A stretch of 64,000 bases of DNA from Paenibacillus macerans. Lineage in GTDB: Bacteria > Bacillota > Bacilli > Paenibacillales > Paenibacillaceae. Of the stretch, positions 20,301 through 27,908 are shown piece by piece. Positions within the stretch are counted from its first letter, which is position 1; every line of letters starts with the position of its first letter. A program made the position numbers and the translations under genes. The stretch spans positions 558,001 to 622,000 of the forward strand of contig NZ_JAMBOE010000004.1 in assembly GCF_023715465.1 (NCBI RefSeq), given 5' to 3'. Below the pieces are notes generated by a model. It did not search any database. It worked only from the letters and a program-made list of their open reading frames with translations, and was not told the origin of the DNA.

Positions 20301-23025
20301 TAGGGCTGGAAGTTTTCAAACGGCGTCCTAAAAACTTGTGCTTATTTTTTCCCTGCCTAAATTCACTTGATTCCTGCGTTTCCATCCAGTATTTATCCCA
20401 TTGCCATGGATAAAGAGGGAGACTTACAAAGTCACCTTGATACCGGTAAATCTTGTTCCAATCTATAGGGTATCCCAGTGCATATAGATTCCCTAAGTTC
20501 TCCAGTATTGAAACCTGTTCGTTTTCATTTCTTTTTATAGAGAACAACTTCTTACCTTCAACGTTTTTAGCTAACAGACAATCAGAAATAGAAGCTGCTA
20601 AAACAGGGTGAGGGCCCACCTCAATAAATAGGTTATAATTAAACGAAATCATTTCATACATTGCTGCTTCAAAACGTACCGGCTCTCTTACATTTTTATA
20701 CCAGTAATGTCCATCGCACTCAGTACCCGTCAGCATTTTCCCTGTAACCGTGGAATATATCGGTATCCCGGCAGGCTGGGGCTTTATTCCTTTTAGTGCC
20801 TCCAATAGTTCCTGTTCATATGGTTCCATTTGGTAACTGTGATACGCTACATTGACCTTTAAAAACCGCGCAAAAACATCCTTATCCTGCAACTGTTTTT
20901 GGATCTGCTCAAGGGCATCGGGATCACCTGACAAAGTTACCGAATTCGGGCTATTGACTGCTGCCATTGAAACACCTTTTATGTTTTCATCCAGGAGCGC
21001 CACAGCTTCTTTTTCTGATAAACCCACCGCCAGCATTGTGCCCTTGTTTACTGCTTTTTGCTGTGCACGGCTTCTGTGAATACTTACCAACATGGCATCT
21101 TCAAGGCTGTAAATTCCTGCGACATATGTAGAAGCCACTTCTCCAACACTGTGTCCTACCACCGCATGGGGCGTAATACCCAAGGATTTCCATACTTCAG
21201 TCAAACCTATCTGAACTGCAAAATTGGCAGGTTGAGCAAACTCGGGCTGATCTAGGCGTGAATTCTCCTCATCGGCGAGAAGTTCTTCCAGTAGAGACCA
21301 TCCAGCATACTGACGTGTAAGTTTATCGCATTTTTCTATCATATTTCTAAACACAGCGTCTTTTTCAAGGAGCTGTCTGCCCATAGCCCACCATATGGGC
21401 CCCATACCTGTATATACAAAAACAGCTTTATTGTACTTTCCTGCCTCAATATTTCCCGCAGACATACCCTGGCATGCTTGTCCTTTAATATACGCTTCCA
21501 GGTTTGCTGCAAGTTCTTCCTTTGAAGATACCGAAACCGCCAGTCTATAGTCATGATGGCTGCGCTTTTTGCTCATCGTGCTTCCAATATCATATAAAGA
21601 AATACTTTCTCCACTTTCATTAATAAAATCAACATACTTTTGCGCATAGTTTTTTAGCGCCTTTTCTGAGCGCGCAGATATGGGAATCATATATGGCCAT
21701 CCGGTGTTTACATTAACTTCAGAAGTACCCTCTTTTTGGAGATCTGTAGCTTCCTCCAAGAGAATATGGGCATTTGTTCCTCCAAAACCGAATGAATTTA
21801 TGCCAACCAGTGCGGGTTGCGGCAAAGGCTCCAGGGTCTGAGGAATTCGTATACATAAATCGTCAAAGGGAATTTTAGGGTTTGGATTTTTAAAGTGCAG
21901 ATGTGGAGGTATTTGCTTATGCTTTATGATTAGTGAAGCTTTTATCAGTGCGGCAACTCCTGCAGCAGCCTCAAGGTGGGCAATGTTTGTCTTAACAGAT
22001 CCGACAATACACTTTTTATCTTTTGGCCTGTCTGTTGAAACCACCCGTGCTATTGCATTAGCCTCAATAGGGTCTCCAACCGGAGTGCCGGTGCCGTGAG
22101 CTTCAATATATGTTACATCTGAAGGTGATATTCCTGCCTTTTTGTATACCTCCTTCATCAAGTTTTCCTGAGCCTGCCCGTTCGGAACAGTAATCCCGTC
22201 TGTATGGCCGTCCTGGTTTACACCCGATGCACTTATTACGGCATAAATCCTATCTCCGTCTTCTATAGCATCTGACAGGCGTTTTAAAACCACAACGCCA
22301 ACTCCTTCTCCCCTTGCATAACCGTTTGCACTGGAATCGAAAGTTTTGCACCGTCCATCGGGAGATAAAAAACCACCCTTACTTTCCGCTATGGTATACT
22401 CAGGTGTAGCTATAACACTTACTCCGCCTGCTATTGCGAGATTACATTCATTATTCAATAAACTCCCGCATGCAAGGTGTGTTGCAACCAAAGAGCCCGA
22501 ACATGCTGTATCTACAGACAAACTTGGACCTCTGAAATCATATATATATGAAATCCTGTTGGACAACATTGTCATCATCATACCCGTTGCCGAATGTGTA
22601 TCTAAATTTTCAACCGATTCGTTTTTAAATTGTATTGCTTGATAGTCAAGGGTGAAGCCTGCTACAAAGACACCGGTATTGGTTCCTGCTAGCTTGGCCG
22701 GATCCAAACCTCCATCTTCCATTGCTTCCCATGACGTCTCCAGCATCAGTCTTTGCTGTGGATCAAGAAAAGCCGCTTCCCTTGGAGAAATACCAAAAAA
22801 CAAGGGGTCAAACTCATCTATTTTATCTAAAAATCCACCATGACAGGTGTAATGCTTGCCTGGCTTTGATTTGTCAGGATCATAAAACTTTTCTAAATCC
22901 CAGCGGCCTTCGGGTAAATCGGAAGTCATATCTTTTCCCGCAGTCAATGCTTCCCAGAACTCCTCAGGCCCCCTTATTCCTCCTGGCAAACGGCATCCTA
23001 TGCCTATAATAGCAATCTTATCCAT
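14386..23025 (-). CDS. Hybrid polyketide synthase-NRPS (KS-AT-DH-KR-ACP-C-A-T)
   Basis: First megasynthase of the assembly line, 2,879 residues. KS has Cys175 in DTACSGS, plus EAHGTGTPVGDP and KTNIAHL. AT has GHSVGE and an AYHS motif, closer to malonyl- than methylmalonyl-type. DH has the HKIQGIEVFP motif and DACFQ, so both catalytic residues are present. KR has an NADPH motif (TGAFGGIG), FSS and AYATGN, with a TDD motif suggesting B-type stereochemistry. ACP has GMDSL. C has HHIVSDG. The A-domain pocket reads DVWELTADD, close to DIWELTxDD codes reported for 2,4-diaminobutyrate. The terminal T has FFELGGDSL. No ER is present, so an enoyl product is expected. There is no loading domain before KS. 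The start at 23025 is preferred over an in-frame ATG at 23049 because GGAGG lies just upstream; it overlaps the aminotransferase stop by 8 bp. Confidence 0.95.
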   Translation of the reverse strand: MDKIAIIGIGCRLPGGIRGPEEFWEALTAGKDMTSDLPEGRWDLEKFYDPDKSKPGKHYTCHGGFLDKIDEFDPLFFGISPREAAFLDPQQRLMLETSWEAMEDGGLDPAKLAGTNTGVFVAGFTLDYQAIQFKNESVENLDTHSATGMMMTMLSNRISYIYDFRGPSLSVDTACSGSLVATHLACGSLLNNECNLAIAGGVSVIATPEYTIAESKGGFLSPDGRCKTFDSSANGYARGEGVGVVVLKRLSDAIEDGDRIYAVISASGVNQDGHTDGITVPNGQAQENLMKEVYKKAGISPSDVTYIEAHGTGTPVGDPIEANAIARVVSTDRPKDKKCIVGSVKTNIAHLEAAAGVAALIKASLIIKHKQIPPHLHFKNPNPKIPFDDLCIRIPQTLEPLPQPALVGINSFGFGGTNAHILLEEATDLQKEGTSEVNVNTGWPYMIPISARSEKALKNYAQKYVDFINESGESISLYDIGSTMSKKRSHHDYRLAVSVSSKEELAANLEAYIKGQACQGMSAGNIEAGKYNKAVFVYTGMGPIWWAMGRQLLEKDAVFRNMIEKCDKLTRQYAGWSLLEELLADEENSRLDQPEFAQPANFAVQIGLTEVWKSLGITPHAVVGHSVGEVASTYVAGIYSLEDAMLVSIHRSRAQQKAVNKGTMLAVGLSEKEAVALLDENIKGVSMAAVNSPNSVTLSGDPDALEQIQKQLQDKDVFARFLKVNVAYHSYQMEPYEQELLEALKGIKPQPAGIPIYSTVTGKMLTGTECDGHYWYKNVREPVRFEAAMYEMISFNYNLFIEVGPHPVLAASISDCLLAKNVEGKKLFSIKRNENEQVSILENLGNLYALGYPIDWNKIYRYQGDFVSLPLYPWQWDKYWMETQESSEFRQGKNKHKFLGRRLKTSSPIWEIELNTTYMTYLSDHKIQGIEVFPGAGYVELGMACARSYFGDGFYTVEDIKFENALFLNQGVSPVVQVVLDPKTAKFEISSRIPGQDKTWTCNASGTIRKRQNIKITAKDELIQILGNCTKEYGKEVCYKTFYQMGFHYGPYFQGIDKIWKGDNEALGRIEIPKILEIDSSIYGLHPAVLDACFQVTIAAVAPLNEDENNEGQSFLPVGIDRVQLYGRPEPVMLCHTQMVDRKDNNLNANIRLYSEDGNLIAEILGIRTKELGNSGGSDAGRVEDYLYEINWELLKSEEVDTHKAAANSGAWLIFVDHKAAGKELANLLEKRGEECFMVYPGENFGWQYEEREIYINPRSIEDLRVLFDEFSKIKTKLTGIVYMWSLSILEIQEVSNTAIEKACFENLFVLKHLVQATTNLGLNFKLWVITRGAQMINRATPNSAFLQSLVWGLGTVIGYHELPSNWGGLVDLDIEAHAGEMEMLLKEVLGNGENQIAFRNGNRLAARIDKLRIDMQHQVPVHLRPDGSYVITGAFGGIGMITAQWMVAKGARHLVLLGRGEFPKRSEWNHVEPGSSLAERIEFVRKLESQGATVYIGSVDVTDEEKLAGFFKDFDKEERPPIRGVVHSAGITDDQFLEVSKDETFYRVLSPKVNGAWNLHRMTEGRPIDFFILFSSVASVFGSPGQGAYATGNAFLDSLAHYRLSRGLPALSINWGPWSEVGMAARFMERDPEYYIQKSIESVTVEKGIRAMEHLIGEAVAQSVVLPILSWQTFGEKWFSPMSSPHVLKTLLLDESGQQENINKSKVDVDILEDIISSPIQSRQNIVELHIKTIVAKVLRYNPEDLSTRQPLTVFGMDSLMATEIKNRMEVAFKIPVSIVELLKGSSIYDLSEQMISKLYESGKISEQDSLNMGNAELERIPKVSEKEYYETSSAQKMMYIINNLEGNNIGYNIPVGILFEGGIERVALGEALKTLIQRHEAFRTSFEMIDGELVQRIQDEVDFTIEYFESEEDGVEKIIDEFVRPFDLSKAPLIRVGLIEIHASRQILLLDVHHIVSDGTSIIRTFDEIVSILSGESLPAMEVQYKDFAQWQNGLFSTEAYKKQEEYWLNRFKGEIPILDMPTDYPRPVLQSFEGNRLLFDLDSHLMDKLNVLSSQTGATVYMILLAALNALLYKYSGQEDIIIGTPIAARTHIDTEKILGMFINTLALRNFPEGNKAFTEFLEEVKESSIEAYENQEYRFDQFVTKLNVKRDSSRNPLFTVMFNMVPSDEHIMEHRGELKYSKYPVESKTSKFDLTFQLIPDGHNIILWMEYATRLFKKETVERLVQHYFNILEEITSNPEKKLSEINMLSKEERKRIIYDFNDTKVEFEHHLTVHHLFEQQTKVRPDNIAVAYEGRRFTYGQINQRANRIARYMLKAGTGREEAVVVMLERGPLFVESVLGIWKAGGAYIPVNPKYPTQRVLDILKESKAAYVLTLSNYVPQELSENYKGRIIYLDQCEKEIEAESGENLDLDIDINSLAYVIYTSGSTGVPKGAMIEHLGMINHIHAEIKELCITNNSIISQNSPQYFDVSVWQFFAALTIGAQIIIYPDEIVKDVARFTNRIIEDGITVLEVVPSYLALMLEYMENTGNKPEKLHYLLITGETIKSGIVRKWFDLCPNTKVVNAYGPAEAADDITLYTMEAAHEGENIPVGKPIQNMNLYITDKNMNLCPIGVKGEICVSGTGVGRGYLNDPEKTAQVFLEDPFREEKGIRLYKTGDLGRWLPDGNIEFLGRIDHQVKIRGYRIELGEIEAQLLKHSSIKEVVAATREDSQGNKYICAYLVGESELTIPELREYLSKDLPDYMIPSYFVQLEKLPLSANGKVDRNALPAPDGYMNTGVDYAAPSGEIEEKLVMIWSQILGAQKIGINDNFFELGGDSLKATNLVSKIHKEFDIEFALKEVFMGPTISAIAKSINNKLNDTLEIEEILSMIENL

Positions 23026-24304
23026 AACTTTCGACCTCCAATACTTCATTTATATTCTCTTGAATAGCTTGTCTGATAATTGAACAACCCTGCTTCAAAA
23101 GTTCAAGCTCGATGGTTAACGGAGGCATAAGTTTTATAACACTGTCTTTTCTTCCCGCGCTTTCGATGATTAAACCGTTTTGGTAACATTGCTCTACTAC
23201 TTTTTGAGTGATTCGCTCATCCTCCACATTGGAAAAATCAATACCCCAAATCAAACCTGCACCCCGAATGGTCAGGCCCTTATGTAATGACAAAATCTGC
23301 TTGGTTAAATATTCTCTTACAAATGCTTCCTTATATTTCACAGACTGTTCCAAATTATTCATTTCCCAATATTCCAACGCAGCTGTAGCTCCAATGAAAG
23401 CAAGCTGGTTTCCCCGGAATGTACCGTTATGCTCGCCAGGCTTCCAGACATCAAGTTCCGGTTTCATCAGCAGAATAGACATGGGAAGGCCATACCCGCT
23501 GATTGACTTGGAAAGCAGTACAATATCAGGGATCATCCCGGCACGTTCAAATGAAAAGAATGGTCCGGTGCGTCCGCAGCCAACCTGAATGTCATCGCAA
23601 ATCAGTAGAATACCGTGTCTGTCGCTAAGTTCCCTCAGCCTGAGCATCCATTCGGGTGAAGCTATATTTACGCCGCCTTCCGCCTGAATGGTTTCAAATA
23701 TAATAGCCGCCGGTTTTTCGATTCCCGAGTGACCGTCGTTTAGAACGGCTTCCATGTATTCAATAGTATCGAATGAGTTAATTGGACTCTCGGAGTATGG
23801 GAAAAAGGTAACATCGGATAATGCTATGCCGGAGGAAGATCTTTTCTGAATATTGCTGGTAACAGCCAGACTCCCCAGCGACATTCCGTGAAATCCTCCC
23901 ATAAACGCAAATATGCCGGTCCGTTTAGTGATCTTTCGGGCAAGCTTCAGCGATGCTTCTACAGCGTTTGTACCTGTAGGCCCGCAAAATTGAATTTTAT
24001 AGTTTAACTTTCGGGGTTCCAATATGAGCTGCGAGAATTTTTCGATAAATTCACGTTTCGCTTTTGTATACATATCAAGCCCATGAGTAATACTGTCCGA
24101 TTCAAGATAAGCGAGTATCTTTTGTTTGATGTATTCGTTGTTATGTCCATAATTTAAAGCTCCTGCTCCTGCAAAAAAATCAACAAATTTCTTTCCGGAT
24201 TCTGAATAAATCAGTGCACCTTTAGCCCGGTCAAACACATCGTAGAAGTTTCTACAATATGCTCTTACGTTGGATTCATACTGCTCAAAAATTTCCATAC
24301 TCAT
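23018..24304 (-). CDS. ectB: Diaminobutyrate--2-oxoglutarate aminotransferase (EctB type)
   Basis: PLP-dependent class III aminotransferase, 428 residues, full length for EctB. It converts aspartate semialdehyde and glutamate to L-2,4-diaminobutyrate. Family signatures: ESNVRAYCR near the N-terminus, FFAGAGALNYGHN at about 42-54, FCGPTGTNAVEASLK at about 107-121, GFHGMSLGSLA at about 137-147, the PLP-binding DD in LICDDIQVGCGRTG, and the Schiff-base lysine in LLSKSISGYGLP. The ATG at 24304 follows GGGAGG. Its stop overlaps the PKS-NRPS start by 8 bp, implying translational coupling. No ectA or ectC homologue lies nearby, so ectoine synthesis is unlikely. The Dab-type A domain in the next gene argues that this enzyme supplies the NRPS building block. 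The symbol refers to the family; its role here is precursor supply. Confidence 0.92.
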   Translation of the reverse strand: MSMEIFEQYESNVRAYCRNFYDVFDRAKGALIYSESGKKFVDFFAGAGALNYGHNNEYIKQKILAYLESDSITHGLDMYTKAKREFIEKFSQLILEPRKLNYKIQFCGPTGTNAVEASLKLARKITKRTGIFAFMGGFHGMSLGSLAVTSNIQKRSSSGIALSDVTFFPYSESPINSFDTIEYMEAVLNDGHSGIEKPAAIIFETIQAEGGVNIASPEWMLRLRELSDRHGILLICDDIQVGCGRTGPFFSFERAGMIPDIVLLSKSISGYGLPMSILLMKPELDVWKPGEHNGTFRGNQLAFIGATAALEYWEMNNLEQSVKYKEAFVREYLTKQILSLHKGLTIRGAGLIWGIDFSNVEDERITQKVVEQCYQNGLIIESAGRKDSVIKLMPPLTIELELLKQGCSIIRQAIQENINEVLEVESYG

Positions 24305-24315
24305 AATTCCTCCCT

Positions 24316-24353
24316 TAAACTGAAGTTAGTGTTTAAACACTAACTTCAGTTTA
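24316..24353. promoter_or_regulatory. 38-bp perfect palindrome in the leader of the biosynthetic operon
   Basis: Positions 24316-24334 are the exact reverse complement of 24335-24353, centred on GTTTAAAC. The palindrome abuts the GGGAGG of the aminotransferase, so a 19-bp stem could sit directly against the ribosome binding site of the first biosynthetic gene. It may be an operator, a translation-control hairpin, or a terminator for plus-strand transcripts (ATTTTT follows on that strand). The symmetry is seen directly; the function is inferred. Confidence 0.75.
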
Positions 24354-24512
24354 TTTTTCCGGCCCAATCCACATCCATGTTCTCTCCCGGCTTGTGGTGG
24401 ATGTGCATCGTTGCCTTTGTCCTCCCCGCCCACTCCCGGTATTACTTACAAAACGGGGTGTACATGTACGGTAGGATTGTAAAACCTGCAAGGGTGGAAA
24501 ATAAATAACATC

Positions 24513-25520
24513 TTAGTTCTTACCGCCATAGCCCTTATAAGTAGCGTAAACTGCATCTGCATATTGATTGGCCAGAATAGGACGGCCATAAGAGTCTGTA
24601 GCTCCCGGATACCAGTTATCTCCTCCGTTATAGTGTAATAAGCCATTATATATGTTACCGAATCTAGCAATCTTTTCATTTAAAATCAGTCCGCCCAAGC
24701 ATACCTGATCTTGTTCACTGCCGTGATTATAAGCACGGCCAAATTTTGAGCTGAATTGAGATAAATAAGCATTACGTGTGTTTGGTTCTACCTGCATCAA
24801 TCCGTCGCCGGCTGATGGACTGCCCGGTAAGCCTGCTCCAAAGCTGCTTTCCTTTTTGATAACAGCACTCAGCAATAAAGCAAAGTCTCCGCCTTTACCA
24901 AATTTTTTGTCTACATTCATTGCATATGTCCATATGTGGCTTGGAACTTCGGAAGGCTTTGTTACTGAAGGATTTGGTGAACCAGTATAAATCTTAACCG
25001 ATGACATTTTGTCATTGGCAGTGTCTCCAACCCAGGAAGAACTAGATTTATAGGTCCATTTTTTCCCTCCAAAATTATCATTTTCATATACTTCAACAGT
25101 CCAGCCGCTAGGAACCTTGAGAGAGGACATCCAGTCATTCGGAATTCCTTTTGCGTTCAACTGAGACAGTGTATAATTGCCTACTCCTAGTGTTTTTGCT
25201 GTTCCACCATAGTTTTTATCTGCATAGAATGTCACTCCGTTTGTTGTTGGTGGTGTTGTTGGTGTAGTTCCGCTGCCGCCTTTCTTCCATAAAGCAGGAA
25301 CATTGGATGGTTCCCAGCCTACAAGGGAAGTATGTGCCTGAAGACAGGTATAAGTACTTCCACTATAGGTTACTGTATCATTTACCGCATATGCAGTATT
25401 TGGAGCCCATGCTCCTCTACCGGCTGCGCTCACCGGCAAGACTGCGCAAAAGGTGGATATGAATACTGCTAAAACTACCAAAAGTGATGTGGCTTTAAAA
25501 GAAAACTTTGTATTAGTCAT
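24513..25520 (-). CDS. Secreted chitin-binding, crystallin-fold, lysozyme-like protein
   Basis: Exported 335-residue protein. A signal peptide occupies about residues 1-32 (hydrophobic LLVVLAVFISTF, cleavage near VSAAG). A CBM5/12 chitin-binding module follows at about 37-80 (WAPNTAYAVNDTVTY, then aromatic residues to PALWKK). After a Thr/Pro linker comes a beta/gamma-crystallin-type domain at about 95-180 (FYADKNYGG and VYENDNFGG repeats). The C-terminal domain at about 190-335 is lysozyme/transglycosylase-like, with a probable catalytic Glu in IKKESSFGAG and GLMQVEPNTRNAYL. It probably cleaves peptidoglycan or a related glycan while anchored to chitin-like polymer. The ATG follows AAAGGAG. 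It is transcribed alone, toward the biosynthetic operon. Substrate is inferred. Confidence 0.85.
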   Translation of the reverse strand: MTNTKFSFKATSLLVVLAVFISTFCAVLPVSAAGRGAWAPNTAYAVNDTVTYSGSTYTCLQAHTSLVGWEPSNVPALWKKGGSGTTPTTPPTTNGVTFYADKNYGGTAKTLGVGNYTLSQLNAKGIPNDWMSSLKVPSGWTVEVYENDNFGGKKWTYKSSSSWVGDTANDKMSSVKIYTGSPNPSVTKPSEVPSHIWTYAMNVDKKFGKGGDFALLLSAVIKKESSFGAGLPGSPSAGDGLMQVEPNTRNAYLSQFSSKFGRAYNHGSEQDQVCLGGLILNEKIARFGNIYNGLLHYNGGDNWYPGATDSYGRPILANQYADAVYATYKGYGGKN

Positions 25521-25984
25521 TATCAGATCTCCTTTGTACTTTATTTAGCCAACTTTTTCGTCCTGCTCATTTTTAAAAATTACTCCCCCCCTATGCTTTT
25601 ACAAATACTTCAAATTTGTTTCATATTAATACGCGCTTAGACAAATTATTACAATGCAGATAATACAGTAACATGAAAATAATTCCAATAGGACAAAAGT
25701 TCTACTTTATTGGAATTTTTATTAGGCCGAAAACCTTAAAATGAGAGCAACGTATTATAGCAAGGAAGCACAACTGGTACCAATAATACAGAAGGCTCAA
25801 CAATCGCAAAAATTTAAGAGGCTAAGTCTACAGGTCATTAAAGTTAACCTAAAAACTTAGCCTCTTGATTTCATATAAAATTTTAAATAAATTCTTCTTA
25901 TTTAATACCGCAAATCCAAGCTGGCTCATGAAATAACATTTCAGCTTTTCCCGGCTGGCCACTCGAACCGGGGACGCTCCCGAT
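25521..25984. other. Intergenic region between lysozyme-like gene and DUF4317 gene
   Basis: No gene is seen. It must hold the promoter of the secreted lysozyme-like gene, contains a small hairpin near 25680-25725 (arms around ATTCCAATA and TATTGGAAT, then T-rich on the plus strand), and contains the terminator listed separately at 25816-25866. Confidence 0.7.
25811..25866 (-). terminator. Rho-independent terminator after the DUF4317 gene
   Basis: Perfect 12-bp arms (25816-25827 and 25855-25866; AAGAGGCTAAGT and its complement). Read on the minus strand the stem is followed by AAATTTTTG. It is correctly placed downstream of the leftward DUF4317 gene. Confidence 0.75.
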
Positions 25985-27148
25985 CTACAACGTCTCCGTA
26001 CTAAGCGTAAATCCTTCAATCACGGCGTCTTCGTCAACTTCGATCAAGATGCAGCGTTTCCCTTGATAATTCACCTGTCTCACGTACTTTAAATCTTGAG
26101 GACTGATCGATATCGTGGCAATCTTCGTATCGATCTTTATCGATTTCGAAGTGAACTTCGGAATAACACTGCTCGCTTTGATTTCATAGTTTTTATCGTC
26201 AACGATCGTTTGGAACGCCCGTTCCACCTTTTCCGTCGTCACGTTCTCCACGCCGCTCACCGTCAGCATGCGTTCCACATCTTTATAATCCAGCTTCGGC
26301 GGTTCTTCCTCTTCGTGGGTCTCGATGACCTGATGAATTTCCTCGTATACGCTAGCGATCGTCGAGGCATCGAGCTGATCTCCCGTCACTTCTTTCACGA
26401 TCTCCTCAAAAATGGCTCTCTCTTCTAACGCAGTCACGCTCTTCTCAGCATTCAAGACTTCCTCAACGAAATGCTGATTCGGTTCATGCGCTCTCCCCGA
26501 GGAATATAGAATACGATTCACATCGGAATAGCCATCCGTCACGCTGGGGTAGAAAAAACCTTGCTCCGGCGAACTTAACTTTATGATCGGATCTACGATG
26601 ACGTTATACTTGAATTCCCGCTCGACATAATCGAACATGAGCGTTTTCTTCTGTTGTTCCGTAGAATTTATGCTGCACAGAATGAAAGGATTCGCGAACA
26701 TTTCGTCGTTTTCGCTCTCCTCGGCTTCTTCGTTCCTGGCCTTGGTCGGCTGGTAATATTGCCCGCGAACAAAAGTAATCACCGTATCCCGTTCATATTG
26801 GGTATCCGCCAGCATTTTCTCCACCAACAGAAGCATCAGATCGTGCCATTCTTCGGGGTCGCCGGTCACCAGACCTTGATGAAGAAGCACCCGCGTTGGC
26901 GTCTCCGCTTCCTCATGAAGCTTTAACTCGAACAGCTTTTGATCCAATTCGCCGGCCAGCAGCTTTTTGAAATTGCCCATATGCAGCTCCTGCTTCTCCC
27001 TGTCCAATAGTTCGAACGGCTGACGCTCGTAATGATAGATTTCATTGGTTTCCTTCATAATATACACATTAAGAATATCGTAAATATGAAGCTTTTCGTG
27101 ATCCAACTTAAACTGCTTGCGAATATACGCGACTTCTTTCTTTAACAT
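25985..27148 (-). CDS. DUF4317 domain-containing protein
   Basis: Conserved protein of unknown function, 387 residues, matching the DUF4317 family over its whole length from memory of that family (N-terminal EVAYIRKQFK, then KLHIYDILNVYIMK at about 20-33). No signal peptide or membrane segment is visible. It is acidic and probably cytoplasmic. The ATG at 27148 has AGGAGATG upstream. It stands alone, followed by a terminator. Its GC content is higher than that of the biosynthetic genes to its left, consistent with core chromosome. Nothing in the neighbourhood suggests a role. Confidence 0.8.
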   Translation of the reverse strand: MLKKEVAYIRKQFKLDHEKLHIYDILNVYIMKETNEIYHYERQPFELLDREKQELHMGNFKKLLAGELDQKLFELKLHEEAETPTRVLLHQGLVTGDPEEWHDLMLLLVEKMLADTQYERDTVITFVRGQYYQPTKARNEEAEESENDEMFANPFILCSINSTEQQKKTLMFDYVEREFKYNVIVDPIIKLSSPEQGFFYPSVTDGYSDVNRILYSSGRAHEPNQHFVEEVLNAEKSVTALEERAIFEEIVKEVTGDQLDASTIASVYEEIHQVIETHEEEEPPKLDYKDVERMLTVSGVENVTTEKVERAFQTIVDDKNYEIKASSVIPKFTSKSIKIDTKIATISISPQDLKYVRQVNYQGKRCILIEVDEDAVIEGFTLSTETL

Positions 27149-27266
27149 GATGTATCAGACATCTCCTATGAAGTGAAATGGACTTACTAGAAAACGAAGA
27201 AACTAGATGTTTATAACGGAATGATTTGGCCCTTGATCCCACCTGAAGCCGGCTTCCCTCCAAAAT

Positions 27267-27848
27267 TCAGACCCTTAGCAAGCCGCGGAACCCCCTGGCA
27301 GCATAGTAGGATTCTGCTCCATTGTGGTATACAAAGACAGTCTCGTAGCGACGATCACAAAAGATGGCCCCGCCGAGCTTTCTAATATTAGCGGGCGTTT
27401 TCACCCAGCTCGATGTTTTCGAATCAAACTTTCCAAGTTTCTGCATCTCCCGGTATTGTTCTTCCGTTAAAAGCTCAATGCCCATGGCAGCAGCCATATC
27501 AATGGCGTTATTTTCCGGTTTATGTTCTTTCCTTGACTCCCGCGCTTCACGGTCGTAACAAACACTCCTGCGACCTTTAGGACTTTCCGCTGAACAATCA
27601 TAAAAAATGTATTCGTCCGTCTCTTTATCATGACCAACAACATCCGGTTCGCCGCCAGTTCTCTCCATTTCATTGAGCGACCACAGTTTTTCAATATTAG
27701 CTTCGAGCTTTGCTTGAACATCAGCCCATTCAAGGCCATTATGGCGGTTCATGTTTTTCTCAAATCGGGATTTCAATGTTCCGAGTAGCTCTTCACGCTG
27801 TTCTGATGACAATTCCTTTTTGTTGTTGGTTATATTACTCTTGGTCAT
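27267..27848 (-). CDS. DUF4256 domain-containing protein
   Basis: 193-residue cytoplasmic protein matching DUF4256. It shows the family's near-invariant stretches LWSLNEMERTGGEPDVVG, FYDCSAESPKGRRSVCYDR and FVYHNGAESYYAARGFRG. Function is unknown. No membrane segments are visible. The start at 27848 is supported by a GGAGG motif upstream. A decayed second copy of its C-terminal end occurs near 31.6 kb. It is transcribed in the same direction as its neighbours but separated by gaps, so an operon is not evident. Confidence 0.88.
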   Translation of the reverse strand: MTKSNITNNKKELSSEQREELLGTLKSRFEKNMNRHNGLEWADVQAKLEANIEKLWSLNEMERTGGEPDVVGHDKETDEYIFYDCSAESPKGRRSVCYDREARESRKEHKPENNAIDMAAAMGIELLTEEQYREMQKLGKFDSKTSSWVKTPANIRKLGGAIFCDRRYETVFVYHNGAESYYAARGFRGLLRV

Positions 27849-27908
27849 GGTCGATCCTCCCTCATACGTATTTCAAAAATTACGCATTTGCTCCATTCTA
27901 CCTCATAC

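Noticed and set aside
82..22843. Many plus-strand open frames of 60-180 codons
   Set aside because: They lie opposite the continuous minus-strand NRPS and PKS frames, lack ribosome binding sites and repeat wherever A or C domains repeat, so they are antisense shadows.
24369..24404. Hairpin with CACATCCA and TGGATGTG arms
   Set aside because: Long loop and no T-run on either strand; not convincing as a terminator.
25945..25985. tRNA-like sequence (complement contains GGTTCGAGT after a G/C-rich run)
   Set aside because: The acceptor stem, D-arm and anticodon arm cannot be formed around it; at most a degenerate fragment.
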